Part shown: positions 56,146 through 64,000 of the stretch, piece after piece
How the letters are laid out: each line of letters opens with the position of its first letter
Numbering within the stretch: the first letter of the stretch is position 1
Assembly: GCF_014218335.1 (NCBI RefSeq)
Contig: NZ_AP023367.1
Location: forward strand, 2,853,501 to 2,917,500
Length of the DNA stretch: 64,000 nucleotides
Source: Anaerocolumna cellulosilytica
Lineage (GTDB): Bacteria; Bacillota; Clostridia; Lachnospirales; Lachnospiraceae
Reading direction: 5' to 3'
The notes under the pieces: generated by a model
What the model was told of the DNA's origin: nothing
The model's database searches: none
What the model saw: only the letters and a program-made list of their open reading frames with translations
Translations under genes and position numbers: made by a program

Positions 56146-56715
56146 CTAAATATCTAATTTCAACTGCAATTCCTCTTCTACTTCCAGTTTAAAATCTTCT
56201 ACTTTTTCGGGATTTATCACCGGCAAATCTTCCAAAGACTGGATACCAAAACTTCGAAGGAATTCTTCTGTTGTACCAAATAATATAGGACGTCCCGGAG
56301 CATCCATACGTCCTACTTCACAGGCAAGATTATATTCTATCAGTTTATTCACAGCATGGTCAGACTTAACACCACGTATTGCTTCAATTTCTATCTTGGT
56401 AATCGGCTGCTTATAAGCAATGATTGATAACGTTTCAAGTAGAACATCGGATAAGAAATGTTTTTTAGGTATATGGGCAATTCTGATTAGGGTTTCATAC
56501 ATTTCAATCTTTGTACATAATTGATAAGCACCCTCCAGCTCAATTATTTTTATCCCCCGTGATGGCAAATCATACTGTTCCATCATCCTGTTAATAACCT
56601 TACGTGTGGTTTCTATGTCTTGTCCTACAGCTGCTGCTATCCTTTCCAATTCGATAGCTTCACCCATAGTAAATAAGATAGCTTCTATTGCAGCCTCAAT
56701 GTTTTTTGACTCCAT
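56146..56715 (-). CDS. scpB: Segregation and condensation protein B
   Basis: The 189-residue protein has the tandem winged-helix plan of ScpB: IEAAIEAILFTMGEAIELERIA at the start, YETLIRIAHIPKKHFLSDVL, then LSIIAYKQPITKIEIEAIRG with VKSDHAVNKLIEYNLACEVGR. PGRPILFGTTEEFLRSFG is the conserved end of the second domain. With ScpA and SMC it forms the condensin that organises the chromosome. It starts 13 bp after scpA with GGAGGAAAC. Confidence 0.96.
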   Translation of the reverse strand: MESKNIEAAIEAILFTMGEAIELERIAAAVGQDIETTRKVINRMMEQYDLPSRGIKIIELEGAYQLCTKIEMYETLIRIAHIPKKHFLSDVLLETLSIIAYKQPITKIEIEAIRGVKSDHAVNKLIEYNLACEVGRMDAPGRPILFGTTEEFLRSFGIQSLEDLPVINPEKVEDFKLEVEEELQLKLDI

Positions 56716-56728
56716 AGTTTCCTCCGTT

Positions 56729-57511
56729 TTATATCAATATTAAATCTTCTTCCATATCCTTTATCTCATCCCCAACAAAGGTTATGGTTATGTCATCAAA
56801 GAGACTATCCTGATTCACAATAACCTGTCCGATTTTCATCAATTCCAGAACACCTAAAAAGGTAACAATAACCTCCATCTTACCGCACTGAGCCATAAGC
56901 AGCTTCCGAAAACTAAAAGTTTTATGTAAAAGTCCGAATTGTTGTATGGCTTCTATCTTGTCACTTAAGGTTACTTCTTCTTTCTCAATTCTTCCGAATT
57001 TACTGCGGATTGGGTCAATCTTATCTGTTTGACGTTTTATCACAGACTCAAATATCCGGTGAAGCTTCGCTAAAGTTAACCCTTGTAAAAGGCTTGCTGT
57101 ATCAACCTCTTCTTCATATTCTGAAATTTCCTCAGGTATAGTAGGTTTTTTATATAGTACCTTTCCTGCGTCTAGTTCCCTGTCCTTTAATTCCAGGGAT
57201 ATGTACTTAAACATTTTATATTCCAGCAATCTTTCAACCAGTTCTTTTCTTGGATCCTCCTCTTCTTCCTCCTTCGTTTCATCCTTAGGCAATAACATCT
57301 GGGACTTGATTTTAATCAAGGTAGCTGCCATTACTAGAAATTCACTCATAATATCTAAGTCTTTCGTTTCCATACCACGAATATACTCCATGTATTGCTC
57401 CGTAATTTCAACTATGGGGATATCATGTATGTTAACTTTATTCTTATCAATCAGATGGAGCAGTAAGTCCAATGGGCCTTCAAAAGCTTCCAGCTTAACA
57501 GGTATGCTCAT
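56729..57511 (-). CDS. scpA: Segregation and condensation protein A
   Basis: The 260-residue kleisin starts with the diagnostic MSIPVKLEAFEGPLDLLLHL followed by IDKNKVNIHDIPIVEITEQY. It continues with MSEFLVMAATLIKIKSQMLL and an acidic linker EEEEEDPRKELVERLLEYKM. The C-terminal winged helix ends in a conserved FLGVLELMKIGQV. ScpA bridges the SMC heads and binds ScpB. The ATG at 57511 is preferred over one at 57520 since family members begin at this Met. The operon is scpA-scpB. Confidence 0.96.
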   Translation of the reverse strand: MSIPVKLEAFEGPLDLLLHLIDKNKVNIHDIPIVEITEQYMEYIRGMETKDLDIMSEFLVMAATLIKIKSQMLLPKDETKEEEEEDPRKELVERLLEYKMFKYISLELKDRELDAGKVLYKKPTIPEEISEYEEEVDTASLLQGLTLAKLHRIFESVIKRQTDKIDPIRSKFGRIEKEEVTLSDKIEAIQQFGLLHKTFSFRKLLMAQCGKMEVIVTFLGVLELMKIGQVIVNQDSLFDDITITFVGDEIKDMEEDLILI

Positions 57512-57601
57512 ATATACCATCCTACTTTCTTTTTACGGTTACTTAATTTATGAATCTTGCAATGTAATTTTAAAACAATGAATTACAAGCACCCTCTCGA
57601 A

Positions 57602-58207
57602 TCACCCCAATAAAGAGGTAAGTATAAGGGTACTAAAGGTTGTAATAAACTGAAACATAATAACCAGAATCAGCATAACTTTAATAAAGTAATCATTCTT
57701 TATTATAGTAAAATATTTTGACGGCGATTTACCGGCGATGCAAAGTCCCATATCAAAAGTTGATACCGGAAACAAATTCACCATAAACATACTTAGACTG
57801 ATTAAAGCAATATATACCAGAACAAACTGGAGTATAAGCTGGGCATTTCCCAACGTACGGGAATAATTAAGACCTGAATTAATCCCTAAAACAAAGCGGA
57901 GTACTAAAAGGCTTGTAAGGAAAGTAAACAGTAAACTTGCCATTCCGGTGATGCCTAAACAAAAGTTTGTTTTTCTGTCTTTAATGCGATACATATAGGG
58001 CTTTGAAAAACCGGCTTGATTGGTTATACAAAGCAGTATACCAATCGGGTCAATATAATGATGCAATTTATATATATTTCTTTTTTTCTTTGGATCCTGA
58101 TTCGGATTAAATTTATTATATAGCAGAGCTTTCGGGAATTCATGTAATATCATTACGATTCCACCAGCTATAAAAGCAGCCAACAGCCTAATTAATTGTA
58201 TTTTCAT
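57602..58207 (-). CDS. M50 (site-2 protease)-like membrane protein, second catalytic His missing
   Basis: The 201-residue protein has four to five membrane helices. The M50 landmark HExxH reads ILHEFPKALLYN, so the second His is replaced. KLHHYIDPIGILLC matches the typical HIDPIGT stretch, and NLFPVSTFDMGL the NLxPxxxLDG motif with its metal-ligand Asp retained. Loss of one ligand His suggests an inactive or altered enzyme. Short M50-like proteins are often found beside scpAB in Clostridia. It has no terminator before scpA, so cotranscription is possible. The substrate is unknown. Confidence 0.75.
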   Translation of the reverse strand: MKIQLIRLLAAFIAGGIVMILHEFPKALLYNKFNPNQDPKKKRNIYKLHHYIDPIGILLCITNQAGFSKPYMYRIKDRKTNFCLGITGMASLLFTFLTSLLVLRFVLGINSGLNYSRTLGNAQLILQFVLVYIALISLSMFMVNLFPVSTFDMGLCIAGKSPSKYFTIIKNDYFIKVMLILVIMFQFITTFSTLILTSLLG

Positions 58208-58242
58208 ACAAGATTCACTCCAATCTGCCTGCTGGTTTCAGG

Positions 58243-59100
58243 CTAGTCTTTATTCTTTAAAGTAATAACCATTAATTCCGGACGGTTCCAAATCCGTATT
58301 CTAATGGTATGCAGTCCCAATCCTCTGGATACTAGCATTATCTTATTGTCTTTATAAAATTTCCCTGCATCATACATAGGAAACAGCTTATACTGTGGTG
58401 ATACCACTCCTCCAAGCCATGGCAGGCGGAGAATCCCTCCATGATTATGACCTGATACCGTCAAATCAGCACCCCAGGAAGCATACGCAGGAAAGAAGGA
58501 CGGATTATGGGCAATCAATATATTATACCATTGATTGTTCGGAAATCCTACTAAATTTTGAAGATATTCTTTCGTCATAATGGGTTGTTTTAATTTCTTA
58601 AAATATTCTTTCCCTATCATTACTCCGGTAATAGACAGAATTTGATTATCTTTTTTCAGCGTAACGGAACGATTTTCCAAGAATCTAATGCCTAATGACT
58701 TTAATTTGTTTTGATATTCCTCGTATGATCTGGAATGGTTTAAAATTAACTTTTGTTCATGATTGCCGATTCCATAATATATGGGATAGCTTTTTGAGAG
58801 TCTATGAAGAAGCTGATAGGCTATATCCATATTTTCAGTCTCTCTTCCTACAATTAAATCTCCTGCTACCAGTATAATATCGGGTGATTTTTCTTGTATT
58901 CTCCTAATTAGAGTTTCGTTATTTACACCAAAGGTGTTACTATGAAGATCAGCCAACATAACGATTTTCATCCCATGAAAAGCGTTCGGTAATTTTTCTG
59001 ATACTACTTCATATCCAGTGACCTCTAAATTTTTATTCTCATATATAATATATAAACCAAATAATAAGAGCAACACAATACATATTAGTATATAATACAT
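58243..59100 (-). CDS. Membrane-anchored metallophosphoesterase (calcineurin-like)
   Basis: The 285-residue protein has an N-terminal helix (MYYILICIVLLLLFGLYIIY). Then come the five metallophosphatase motifs: KIVMLADLHSN, ILVAGDLIVG, YGIGNHE, LIAHNP, and DLTVSGHNHGGILRLP. This is the YkuE/YaeI-like subgroup, some members of which act on lipid-linked pyrophosphates or UDP-diacylglucosamine. The active site would be cytosolic or external depending on topology, which I cannot settle. It lies 36 bp before the M50-like gene in the same direction. Confidence 0.9.
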   Translation of the reverse strand: MYYILICIVLLLLFGLYIIYENKNLEVTGYEVVSEKLPNAFHGMKIVMLADLHSNTFGVNNETLIRRIQEKSPDIILVAGDLIVGRETENMDIAYQLLHRLSKSYPIYYGIGNHEQKLILNHSRSYEEYQNKLKSLGIRFLENRSVTLKKDNQILSITGVMIGKEYFKKLKQPIMTKEYLQNLVGFPNNQWYNILIAHNPSFFPAYASWGADLTVSGHNHGGILRLPWLGGVVSPQYKLFPMYDAGKFYKDNKIMLVSRGLGLHTIRIRIWNRPELMVITLKNKD

Positions 59101-59252
59101 GTTATACCTGCCACATCCCTCTGTTTTCGAATTAAGTATTCATATAATTCCTTACAAGGTCCTGTGACATCCTTTCTTTGCTTGTCTGTAATAATTATAA
59201 ATCTTTCCAGTTAAATCATTTTAAACTTTTCCCAAGTTATCAAAAAAGAAAA

Positions 59253-59304
59253 ACCCCGGAAAAAAGTATGTTATCAATTATAACACAGTCTTTTCCCAGG
59301 GTCT
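59253..59304 (-). terminator. Terminator after the dacF-type gene
   Basis: On the minus strand CCCTGGGAAAAG pairs imperfectly with CTTTTTTCCGGGG and a nested GTTAT/ATAAC stem, followed by TTTTTCTTTTTT. It begins about 30 bp after the carboxypeptidase stop codon. Confidence 0.8.
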
Positions 59305-59331
59305 ATAGATATCCTCAATATGTACCGGTTA

Positions 59332-60516
59332 CTAAAGCAATAGCTTTAACCACGCCCGCTTAAAATAGTCACCAAATTTAGCTTTTTCTACATTTTCTGA
59401 CGCTACAATATCAACACTGCCTAAGGTTTTACCATTAAGTTGATATACAATTTCACCCACCTTATCATTTTCTAAAATAGGCGCGGTCACATCTTCATTT
59501 AAAGTAACCTTTTTGGTAATATCAGAAGGATTGGTTCCTTTTAAACAAAGATATGAGAAGGTATCATTTACCCGATAGCTAACCTCATTGGCAACTCCCT
59601 TTTTCACCGTTAAGGGCGTCGCTGCCAAATCTTTATTATCATCACGAAAGATACTGCAATTCGCAAATCCGTAGTCCAAAAGCCTTGCAGCTTCATGAAA
59701 CCTGACCTTAGTTTCAGGCGCTGCCATAATAACGGCAATTAAGTCCATACTATCTCTTTTTGCTGTTGCAGATAAACAGTATTTTGCCAGGCTGGTAGAT
59801 CCTGTTTTTAGTCCGGTTATCCCGTTATAACTTTTAATGAGTTTGTTTGTATTTGTTAAGCCAAATTCACTTTGCCCTTTTCTGGTAGTATGTACAATCG
59901 TATCCATCCACACAGTAGAATAATTACTAATTTCCGGATGCTTGGTGATTAATTCTCTGGACATAAGCGCTACATCATAAGCTGTTGAGTAATGATTATC
60001 AACATCCAAACCACAACAATTTACAAAATTAGTATTTAACATACCCAGTTCCTTTGCTTTTGCATTCATTTGCACAACAAATTCTGCCTCGGATCCTGCT
60101 ATAAATTCTGCCATAGCTACCGATGCATCGTTAGCACTGGATATACTAATGCACTTTATCATGGTCTCTACGTCCTGCGTTTCAAAAGGTTCTAAATAAA
60201 CCTGGGAACCACCCATGGAAGCTGCATACTCGCTAACGGCTACCTGATCTGTCAGTTTGATTTTACCACTGTCGATGGCTTCAAAAATTAAAAGCAGGGT
60301 CATAATCTTTGTAATACTGGCCGGCTTTAATTTTTCATCCTTATTCTGCTCAAAAATTATGGAACCGGTAGAACCTTCAATTAATACTGCCGAAGATGAT
60401 GTGATCTCTAATTTAGGTTCATTGGTTTGCGCATATACTTTGCTGCTTCCCATGGCATTCATTAGTAAAACGGCACTTAATAAAAGACTTATCAATAACG
60501 TACCAAATCTTTTCAT
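59332..60516 (-). CDS. Serine-type D-Ala-D-Ala carboxypeptidase (DacF/PBP5 type)
   Basis: The 394-residue protein has a signal peptide (about 1-30). The penicillin-binding motifs follow in order: SITK (Ser67-Lys70) in LKPASITKIMTLLL, SSAND (Ser127-Asn129) and KTG in ITGLKTGSTSLAKYC. The C-terminal part has the PBP5-associated beta domain, and the final FKRAWLKLLL is an amphipathic membrane-binding helix. It trims terminal D-Ala from peptidoglycan peptides. Neighbouring spore and chromosome genes fit a DacF role, but a vegetative DacA role cannot be excluded. Confidence 0.93.
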   Translation of the reverse strand: MKRFGTLLISLLLSAVLLMNAMGSSKVYAQTNEPKLEITSSSAVLIEGSTGSIIFEQNKDEKLKPASITKIMTLLLIFEAIDSGKIKLTDQVAVSEYAASMGGSQVYLEPFETQDVETMIKCISISSANDASVAMAEFIAGSEAEFVVQMNAKAKELGMLNTNFVNCCGLDVDNHYSTAYDVALMSRELITKHPEISNYSTVWMDTIVHTTRKGQSEFGLTNTNKLIKSYNGITGLKTGSTSLAKYCLSATAKRDSMDLIAVIMAAPETKVRFHEAARLLDYGFANCSIFRDDNKDLAATPLTVKKGVANEVSYRVNDTFSYLCLKGTNPSDITKKVTLNEDVTAPILENDKVGEIVYQLNGKTLGSVDIVASENVEKAKFGDYFKRAWLKLLL

Positions 60517-60801
60517 GATAACTCCCTTCTGTGTGCTCTAGTGCTGTATGCACTTGCACACAAATAAATCAGGATGCTCCCATTGCATGTCAAATCTGCT
60601 TTTAGCGTCCATATTCTATTAGTACTATTGTAAGCCGGAAATCCTTATTTTAGACCAACTTTTACACCATCTTTAATCTATAGATTTATAATTCCCGGAG
60701 TTATTTGAAAATTGTCGCGTCTGACGGACCCTAACACTTTGCAGTATCCAGTCTAGTGTAATAATTTTACTGATATATTCTATAACAATAACAAAGAGAC
60801 C

Positions 60802-60837
60802 ATCTGTGATTATATTTATAAAAATATAATCACAGAT
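60802..60837. repeat. Perfect 16-bp inverted repeat
   Basis: ATCTGTGATTATATTT and its exact complement AAATATAATCACAGAT flank a 4-base loop. There is no adjacent T tract on either strand. Confidence 0.8.
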
Positions 60838-60870
60838 AATCCCTATATTCATGATACACTAGCCCTCAAT

Positions 60871-60904
60871 GCAGTACCAAATCTGCAAGCAGATTTGGTA
60901 CTGC
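60871..60904. repeat. Perfect 16-bp inverted repeat with 2-base loop
   Basis: GCAGTACCAAATCTGC and GCAGATTTGGTACTGC are exact complements around AA. An outer GCCCT (60862-60866) and AGGGC can extend it. It lies 50 bp after the stop codon at 60955 and may stabilise or end that transcript, though no T tract follows. Confidence 0.8.
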
Positions 60905-60954
60905 CATACAATCAGGGCGTGAAATTATTCTTTACTTCTCACTAAATTCATTTT

Positions 60955-61530
60955 TTATTCCACTCTAACATGGCAGGTTACGACTTTCCCCCTGATTTTA
61001 GCATATATTTTAGCACTTCCCTTACGTTTTGCAGTCACTTTTCCAAATCGGCTAACGGATACAACAGAGGCGTTACTGCTAGACCATCGTGCTCCTAACC
61101 ACGCTCCCTTCACCGTCAGCCTAGTTGAACGTCCTGGCTTTAAGGTTACCTTCTTTTTACTAATATCAATAACCCTTACTCGGCATTTTAACACATTATC
61201 CTTATATTTTACTTTAATTATGGTCGTACCTGGACGAAAGGCAAACACTTTACCAAGAATATTAACATCTGCCACCTTAATATCTGTTGAAGTATAGGTA
61301 ACCCGCTGGTTCAGCCTCATAACGTAAAGCTTAAAACTTTCCCCTCTGACTAAGGTAATATCTTCCGTATTTAAGCGGTGTCCAAAGGGGTCATATAGAT
61401 TTATGCGATAAAATATTCCGGTACGGGGTATAATCAGATACCATAGTAACGCCAGGAATGCTACATAATATATAATAGAAACAAAACCTCTAAACTTAAA
61501 TAACTGAAGAATCTTTTTAATCAAGCACAC
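60955..61530 (-). CDS. Membrane-anchored protein with bacterial Ig-like repeats
   Basis: The 191-residue protein has one N-terminal membrane helix (FVSIIYYVAFLALLWYLIIP) and two Big2-like Ig modules outside the cell. The first includes LVRGESFKLYVMRLNQRVTY, then IKVADVNILGKVFAFRPGTT. The second has VTLKPGRSTRLTVKG, then WSSSNASVVSVSRFGKVTAK and RKGSAKIYAKIRGKVVTCHV. It is strongly basic, suggesting it binds acidic wall polymers. The start is a GTG at 61530 with a weak ribosome site, so the N-terminus is uncertain. It lies 65 bp downstream of the FtsX-type permease gene. Confidence 0.75.
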   Translation of the reverse strand: MCLIKKILQLFKFRGFVSIIYYVAFLALLWYLIIPRTGIFYRINLYDPFGHRLNTEDITLVRGESFKLYVMRLNQRVTYTSTDIKVADVNILGKVFAFRPGTTIIKVKYKDNVLKCRVRVIDISKKKVTLKPGRSTRLTVKGAWLGARWSSSNASVVSVSRFGKVTAKRKGSAKIYAKIRGKVVTCHVRVE

Positions 61531-61595
61531 TACTCTTATCTATTCCATTTTTACATTCTATTATAGATCAAGCAGGTGTATACCTAGCGATTATC

Positions 61596-64000
61596 TTATT
61601 CTACGCTTTTTAATGATTCAACCATGTTAATTTTTTGAAGTTTATAGTACATTACAAAATTTACGAATGCAGAGAAACCAAAGGTTAATATTATACTTAA
61701 AATATAACTAAGTAGTTTCATATTTCTACCAAACATAATAGAATCTATTTCAGCAGTAATTATAACAAAACGGTGTAAAACAATTCCTATAAAAATACCG
61801 GCAATGGCACCGATTACTGTAAGCATAATATTTTCCCTATATACATATGCCCCAACTTCACCATCCATAAATCCTAATACCTTGAGTGTGGCAAGTTCAC
61901 GTTTTCTTTCATTAATATTTATATTATTTAAGTTATAAAGCACAATGAAAGCTAATAGTCCTGCTGATATAATCAGAACGTAAATAACCATGTTCAGGCT
62001 GTTTAACATGTCCGTTATCCGTTGCTGAAAATCTGAGGTAAAGGTAACATTCGTGATTGAAGAATTAGCAAGCATCTCTTCCGCAAACTGCTTTTCATCT
62101 AAGGTGATACCTTTTTCACTCTTTATATAAACCTTATTATATGCAGGTATACTTCCATACAGCTTTTCATAAAGAGCCGGTGACATAAAGATGTAATGAA
62201 ACATATAATTTTCCATTACGGCTGTAATTGTGACTTCTACCCGTTTCTTATTACTGTCCTCCAGATATATGGTATCTCCTGTTTCTGCTTTAAGTAAAGA
62301 AGCTAGCTTTTCCGTAATAATTACGCCGTTCTCTTTCAGCATATAACTCTCATGAGTAAGTCTGTTACGGAATACAACATAGTCATCAATCATCTTGATA
62401 TTCTCAGGTACAAACAAATAGGATGACTTTACATTCTTTCCATATCCTGCATCTATAGTAGTATCCCTTACTAATAAGGTTTCCGCTATTCTCTCGTCTG
62501 TTCCAAGTTCTTTTAAAAGACTGTCTTTTTCGCCTACTGTCATATCCTCATCTATTGACATAAAAGCGTCCTGATGCCATATGTTAACATATTGAATGTC
62601 AGATATTGCTCCAATTGAATCCTTTATACCAAAGCCTACTAATAGTAAAGCCATACAGCTTCCGATACCAAATACGGTCATAAAAAATCTCTTTTTATAA
62701 CGCAATAGGTTACGCACTGCTGCTTTACTGGTAAAGTTTAGTTTACCCCATATAAATGGCAGGTTTTCTAAAATAACACGCTTACCTAATTTAGGAGCAG
62801 CCGGTCGCATAAGTTTAGCCGGATTTGCTGCCAGTTCTTTGTAACAGGAGAAAAATGTTGCTAGGGTGGTACACATTACTGCAACCAATGTAGACATGAC
62901 ACCGTAGTATAAGTTATAAGGTGTAATTGCTTCCGGTAAAGACTGATACATAATTTTGTAAGCTTTGATAACAACCTGGGGAAGTATCTGCTGTCCAATT
63001 AAAACACCCAGCAGACTGCCCATTAAGCTGGCAGTTAACGCATACAGTATATACTTTCCGGCAATGGATTTCCTGCTATAACCCAAAGCTTTTAAGGTAC
63101 CAATCTGCGTTCTCTGTTCTTCCACCATACGGGTCATAGTGGTAAGACTCACAAGAGCCGCAACCAAAAAGAAAATAACCGGAAAAACCTTTCCGATATT
63201 ACCGATACGTTCCGAATCCTGACCGTATTCCACATATGTTTGCAAACTGTTACGGTCAAGAACATACCATTCCGGGAAATCTACGTCATCCAGTTCTTCT
63301 TCACCGTCTTTTATTTTCTTCTCTGCGTCTGCAATTTCTGTTTCAGCCTTTTCTTTTGCATCTGTATATTCTTTACGACCCTTTTCCAGTTCTTCCTTAG
63401 CTTCCTGTAATTCTTTGCTTTTTTCTGTTAGGGTTGCTTCACCATCTTTTATTTCTTGCGCAGCCTTATCAAGCTTCTGCTGTCCACTTTCTATCTGCTC
63501 TTTGCCGCTCTTTAATTCTCCTTCTTTCTCCTTAATCGTATCTTTGGCCGCATCAAGCTTTTGTTCCTCAGCCGTCAGCAATTTGTTCGCTTCCTCTAAT
63601 TTTAATTTTTGCTGGTCTAAAACCTGCTTAGCAGAAGTAAGCTGCTCTTTGACGGGCGATAATGCTTCCTTTTGTTCCGTTATTGTATTAAGCCCTTCTG
63701 TAAGCGCTGCTTCATTGTCCACTAATTCTTTCCACGCATCTGGATATAAATCTTTCACAGGTTCCAACGCGTTTTTTTGTTCCTGCACTTGTTTCATAGA
63801 AGCGTTCAGTTCCGTTTCTTTGCTCTGTAATTCTTTTAACCCTTTCTTGTATTGTTGATTTGAGGTATTCCATTCTGCTAAACCATCCTTTAGAGCCTTC
63901 GCACCTGTATTATACTCAGCACGCTTAACTTTAAGGGTTGCTTCACCAGCTTTTATATCCGTCTTAGCTTTCTCTAATTCTTTTTCACCTTTTTCTAATT
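61596..64000 (-). CDS. FtsX-like ABC permease with long coiled-coil domain (5' end cut by window edge)
   Basis: The frame is open from the right edge of the window (64000) to 61596, so at least 801 residues are encoded and the N-terminus is missing. The visible N-terminal third is a long heptad-rich coiled coil (EEQKLDAAKDTIKEKEGELK, then SGKEQIESGQQKLDKAAQEI and more). It is followed by GNIGKVFPVIFFLVAALVSL and two FtsX-type membrane blocks with MTRMVEEQRTQIGTLKALGY and NINERKRELATLKVLGF. Such proteins with a coiled coil between helix 1 and the FtsX block are common in Firmicutes next to a LolD/MacB-type ATPase, here presumably outside the window. The ATG at 63797 is internal and not the start. 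Confidence 0.9.
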   Translation of the reverse strand, partial: LEKGEKELEKAKTDIKAGEATLKVKRAEYNTGAKALKDGLAEWNTSNQQYKKGLKELQSKETELNASMKQVQEQKNALEPVKDLYPDAWKELVDNEAALTEGLNTITEQKEALSPVKEQLTSAKQVLDQQKLKLEEANKLLTAEEQKLDAAKDTIKEKEGELKSGKEQIESGQQKLDKAAQEIKDGEATLTEKSKELQEAKEELEKGRKEYTDAKEKAETEIADAEKKIKDGEEELDDVDFPEWYVLDRNSLQTYVEYGQDSERIGNIGKVFPVIFFLVAALVSLTTMTRMVEEQRTQIGTLKALGYSRKSIAGKYILYALTASLMGSLLGVLIGQQILPQVVIKAYKIMYQSLPEAITPYNLYYGVMSTLVAVMCTTLATFFSCYKELAANPAKLMRPAAPKLGKRVILENLPFIWGKLNFTSKAAVRNLLRYKKRFFMTVFGIGSCMALLLVGFGIKDSIGAISDIQYVNIWHQDAFMSIDEDMTVGEKDSLLKELGTDERIAETLLVRDTTIDAGYGKNVKSSYLFVPENIKMIDDYVVFRNRLTHESYMLKENGVIITEKLASLLKAETGDTIYLEDSNKKRVEVTITAVMENYMFHYIFMSPALYEKLYGSIPAYNKVYIKSEKGITLDEKQFAEEMLANSSITNVTFTSDFQQRITDMLNSLNMVIYVLIISAGLLAFIVLYNLNNININERKRELATLKVLGFMDGEVGAYVYRENIMLTVIGAIAGIFIGIVLHRFVIITAEIDSIMFGRNMKLLSYILSIILTFGFSAFVNFVMYYKLQKINMVESLKSVE

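Larger units (their letters stand above)
60517..60954. other. Intergenic region carrying two long perfect palindromes
   Basis: No gene is visible in these 438 bases. The left part should hold the carboxypeptidase promoter; the right part holds the inverted repeats at 60802-60837 and 60871-60904. Confidence 0.7.

Overview
This window looks like the chromosome of a low-GC, spore-forming, nitrogen-fixing anaerobe of the Clostridia, most probably Lachnospiraceae (the overall impression is Lachnoclostridium/Clostridium phytofermentans-like). The reasons are AT-rich intergenic DNA, strong AGGAGG ribosome sites, spore-germination genes, a clostridial-type nif cluster with a fused NifN-NifB and split NifV, and a complete V-type ATPase. 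No rRNA, tRNA, CRISPR array or intact insertion sequence was seen. Almost everything is on the minus strand.

Layout. 1-2080: sufC-sufB (sufB runs off the left edge) behind a promoter with a striking GGAATTAA operator array. 2453-5276: a small membrane protein, two small polar proteins and a Csp-like subtilase. 5460-7337: a DUF4914 P-loop protein. 7859-11675: an amino-sugar locus (RpiR regulator, NanE, and divergent NagB-NagA). 11890: a DUF1540 peptide. 12189-20866: nine-gene V-type ATPase operon (G/H-I-K-E-C-F-A-B-D) whose K subunit keeps the Na+-site residues. 21456-24018: an HMA-fold protein lacking CxxC, an intracellular subtilase and a small anchored protein. 24286-35501: nifH-I1-I2-D-K-E-(N-B)-[2Fe-2S] ferredoxin-V(omega)-V(alpha), with a promoter and an intrinsic terminator in the leader before nifH. 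35876-36449: decayed Gfo/Idh and AraC remnants.

36564-42765: two-component system, secreted zinc phospholipase C-like protein, and a MacB/Bce-type ABC exporter. 42843-49605: a RiPP gene cluster with two newly recognised short Cys-containing precursor peptides, three SPASM-type radical SAM enzymes, a subtilisin-like protease and an ABC exporter, all on one strand behind a near-consensus promoter. 49781-51421: a secreted transglutaminase-fold protein whose catalytic Cys and His look lost. 52099-55883: gerA and a gerB-gerC gene fusion. 56146-60516: scpB, scpA, M50-like protein, metallophosphoesterase and DacF-type carboxypeptidase. 60955-64000: an Ig-like anchored protein and an FtsX-type permease with a long coiled coil (5' end outside the window).

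The most interesting observations are (i) the three-radical-SAM RiPP system with paired precursors sharing a C-x6-C-x3-C core, and (ii) a repeated ~110-nt leader element, present before nifN-B and before a small protein gene 26 kb away, that folds on paper into a pseudoknot plus hairpin with compensatory base changes between the two copies.
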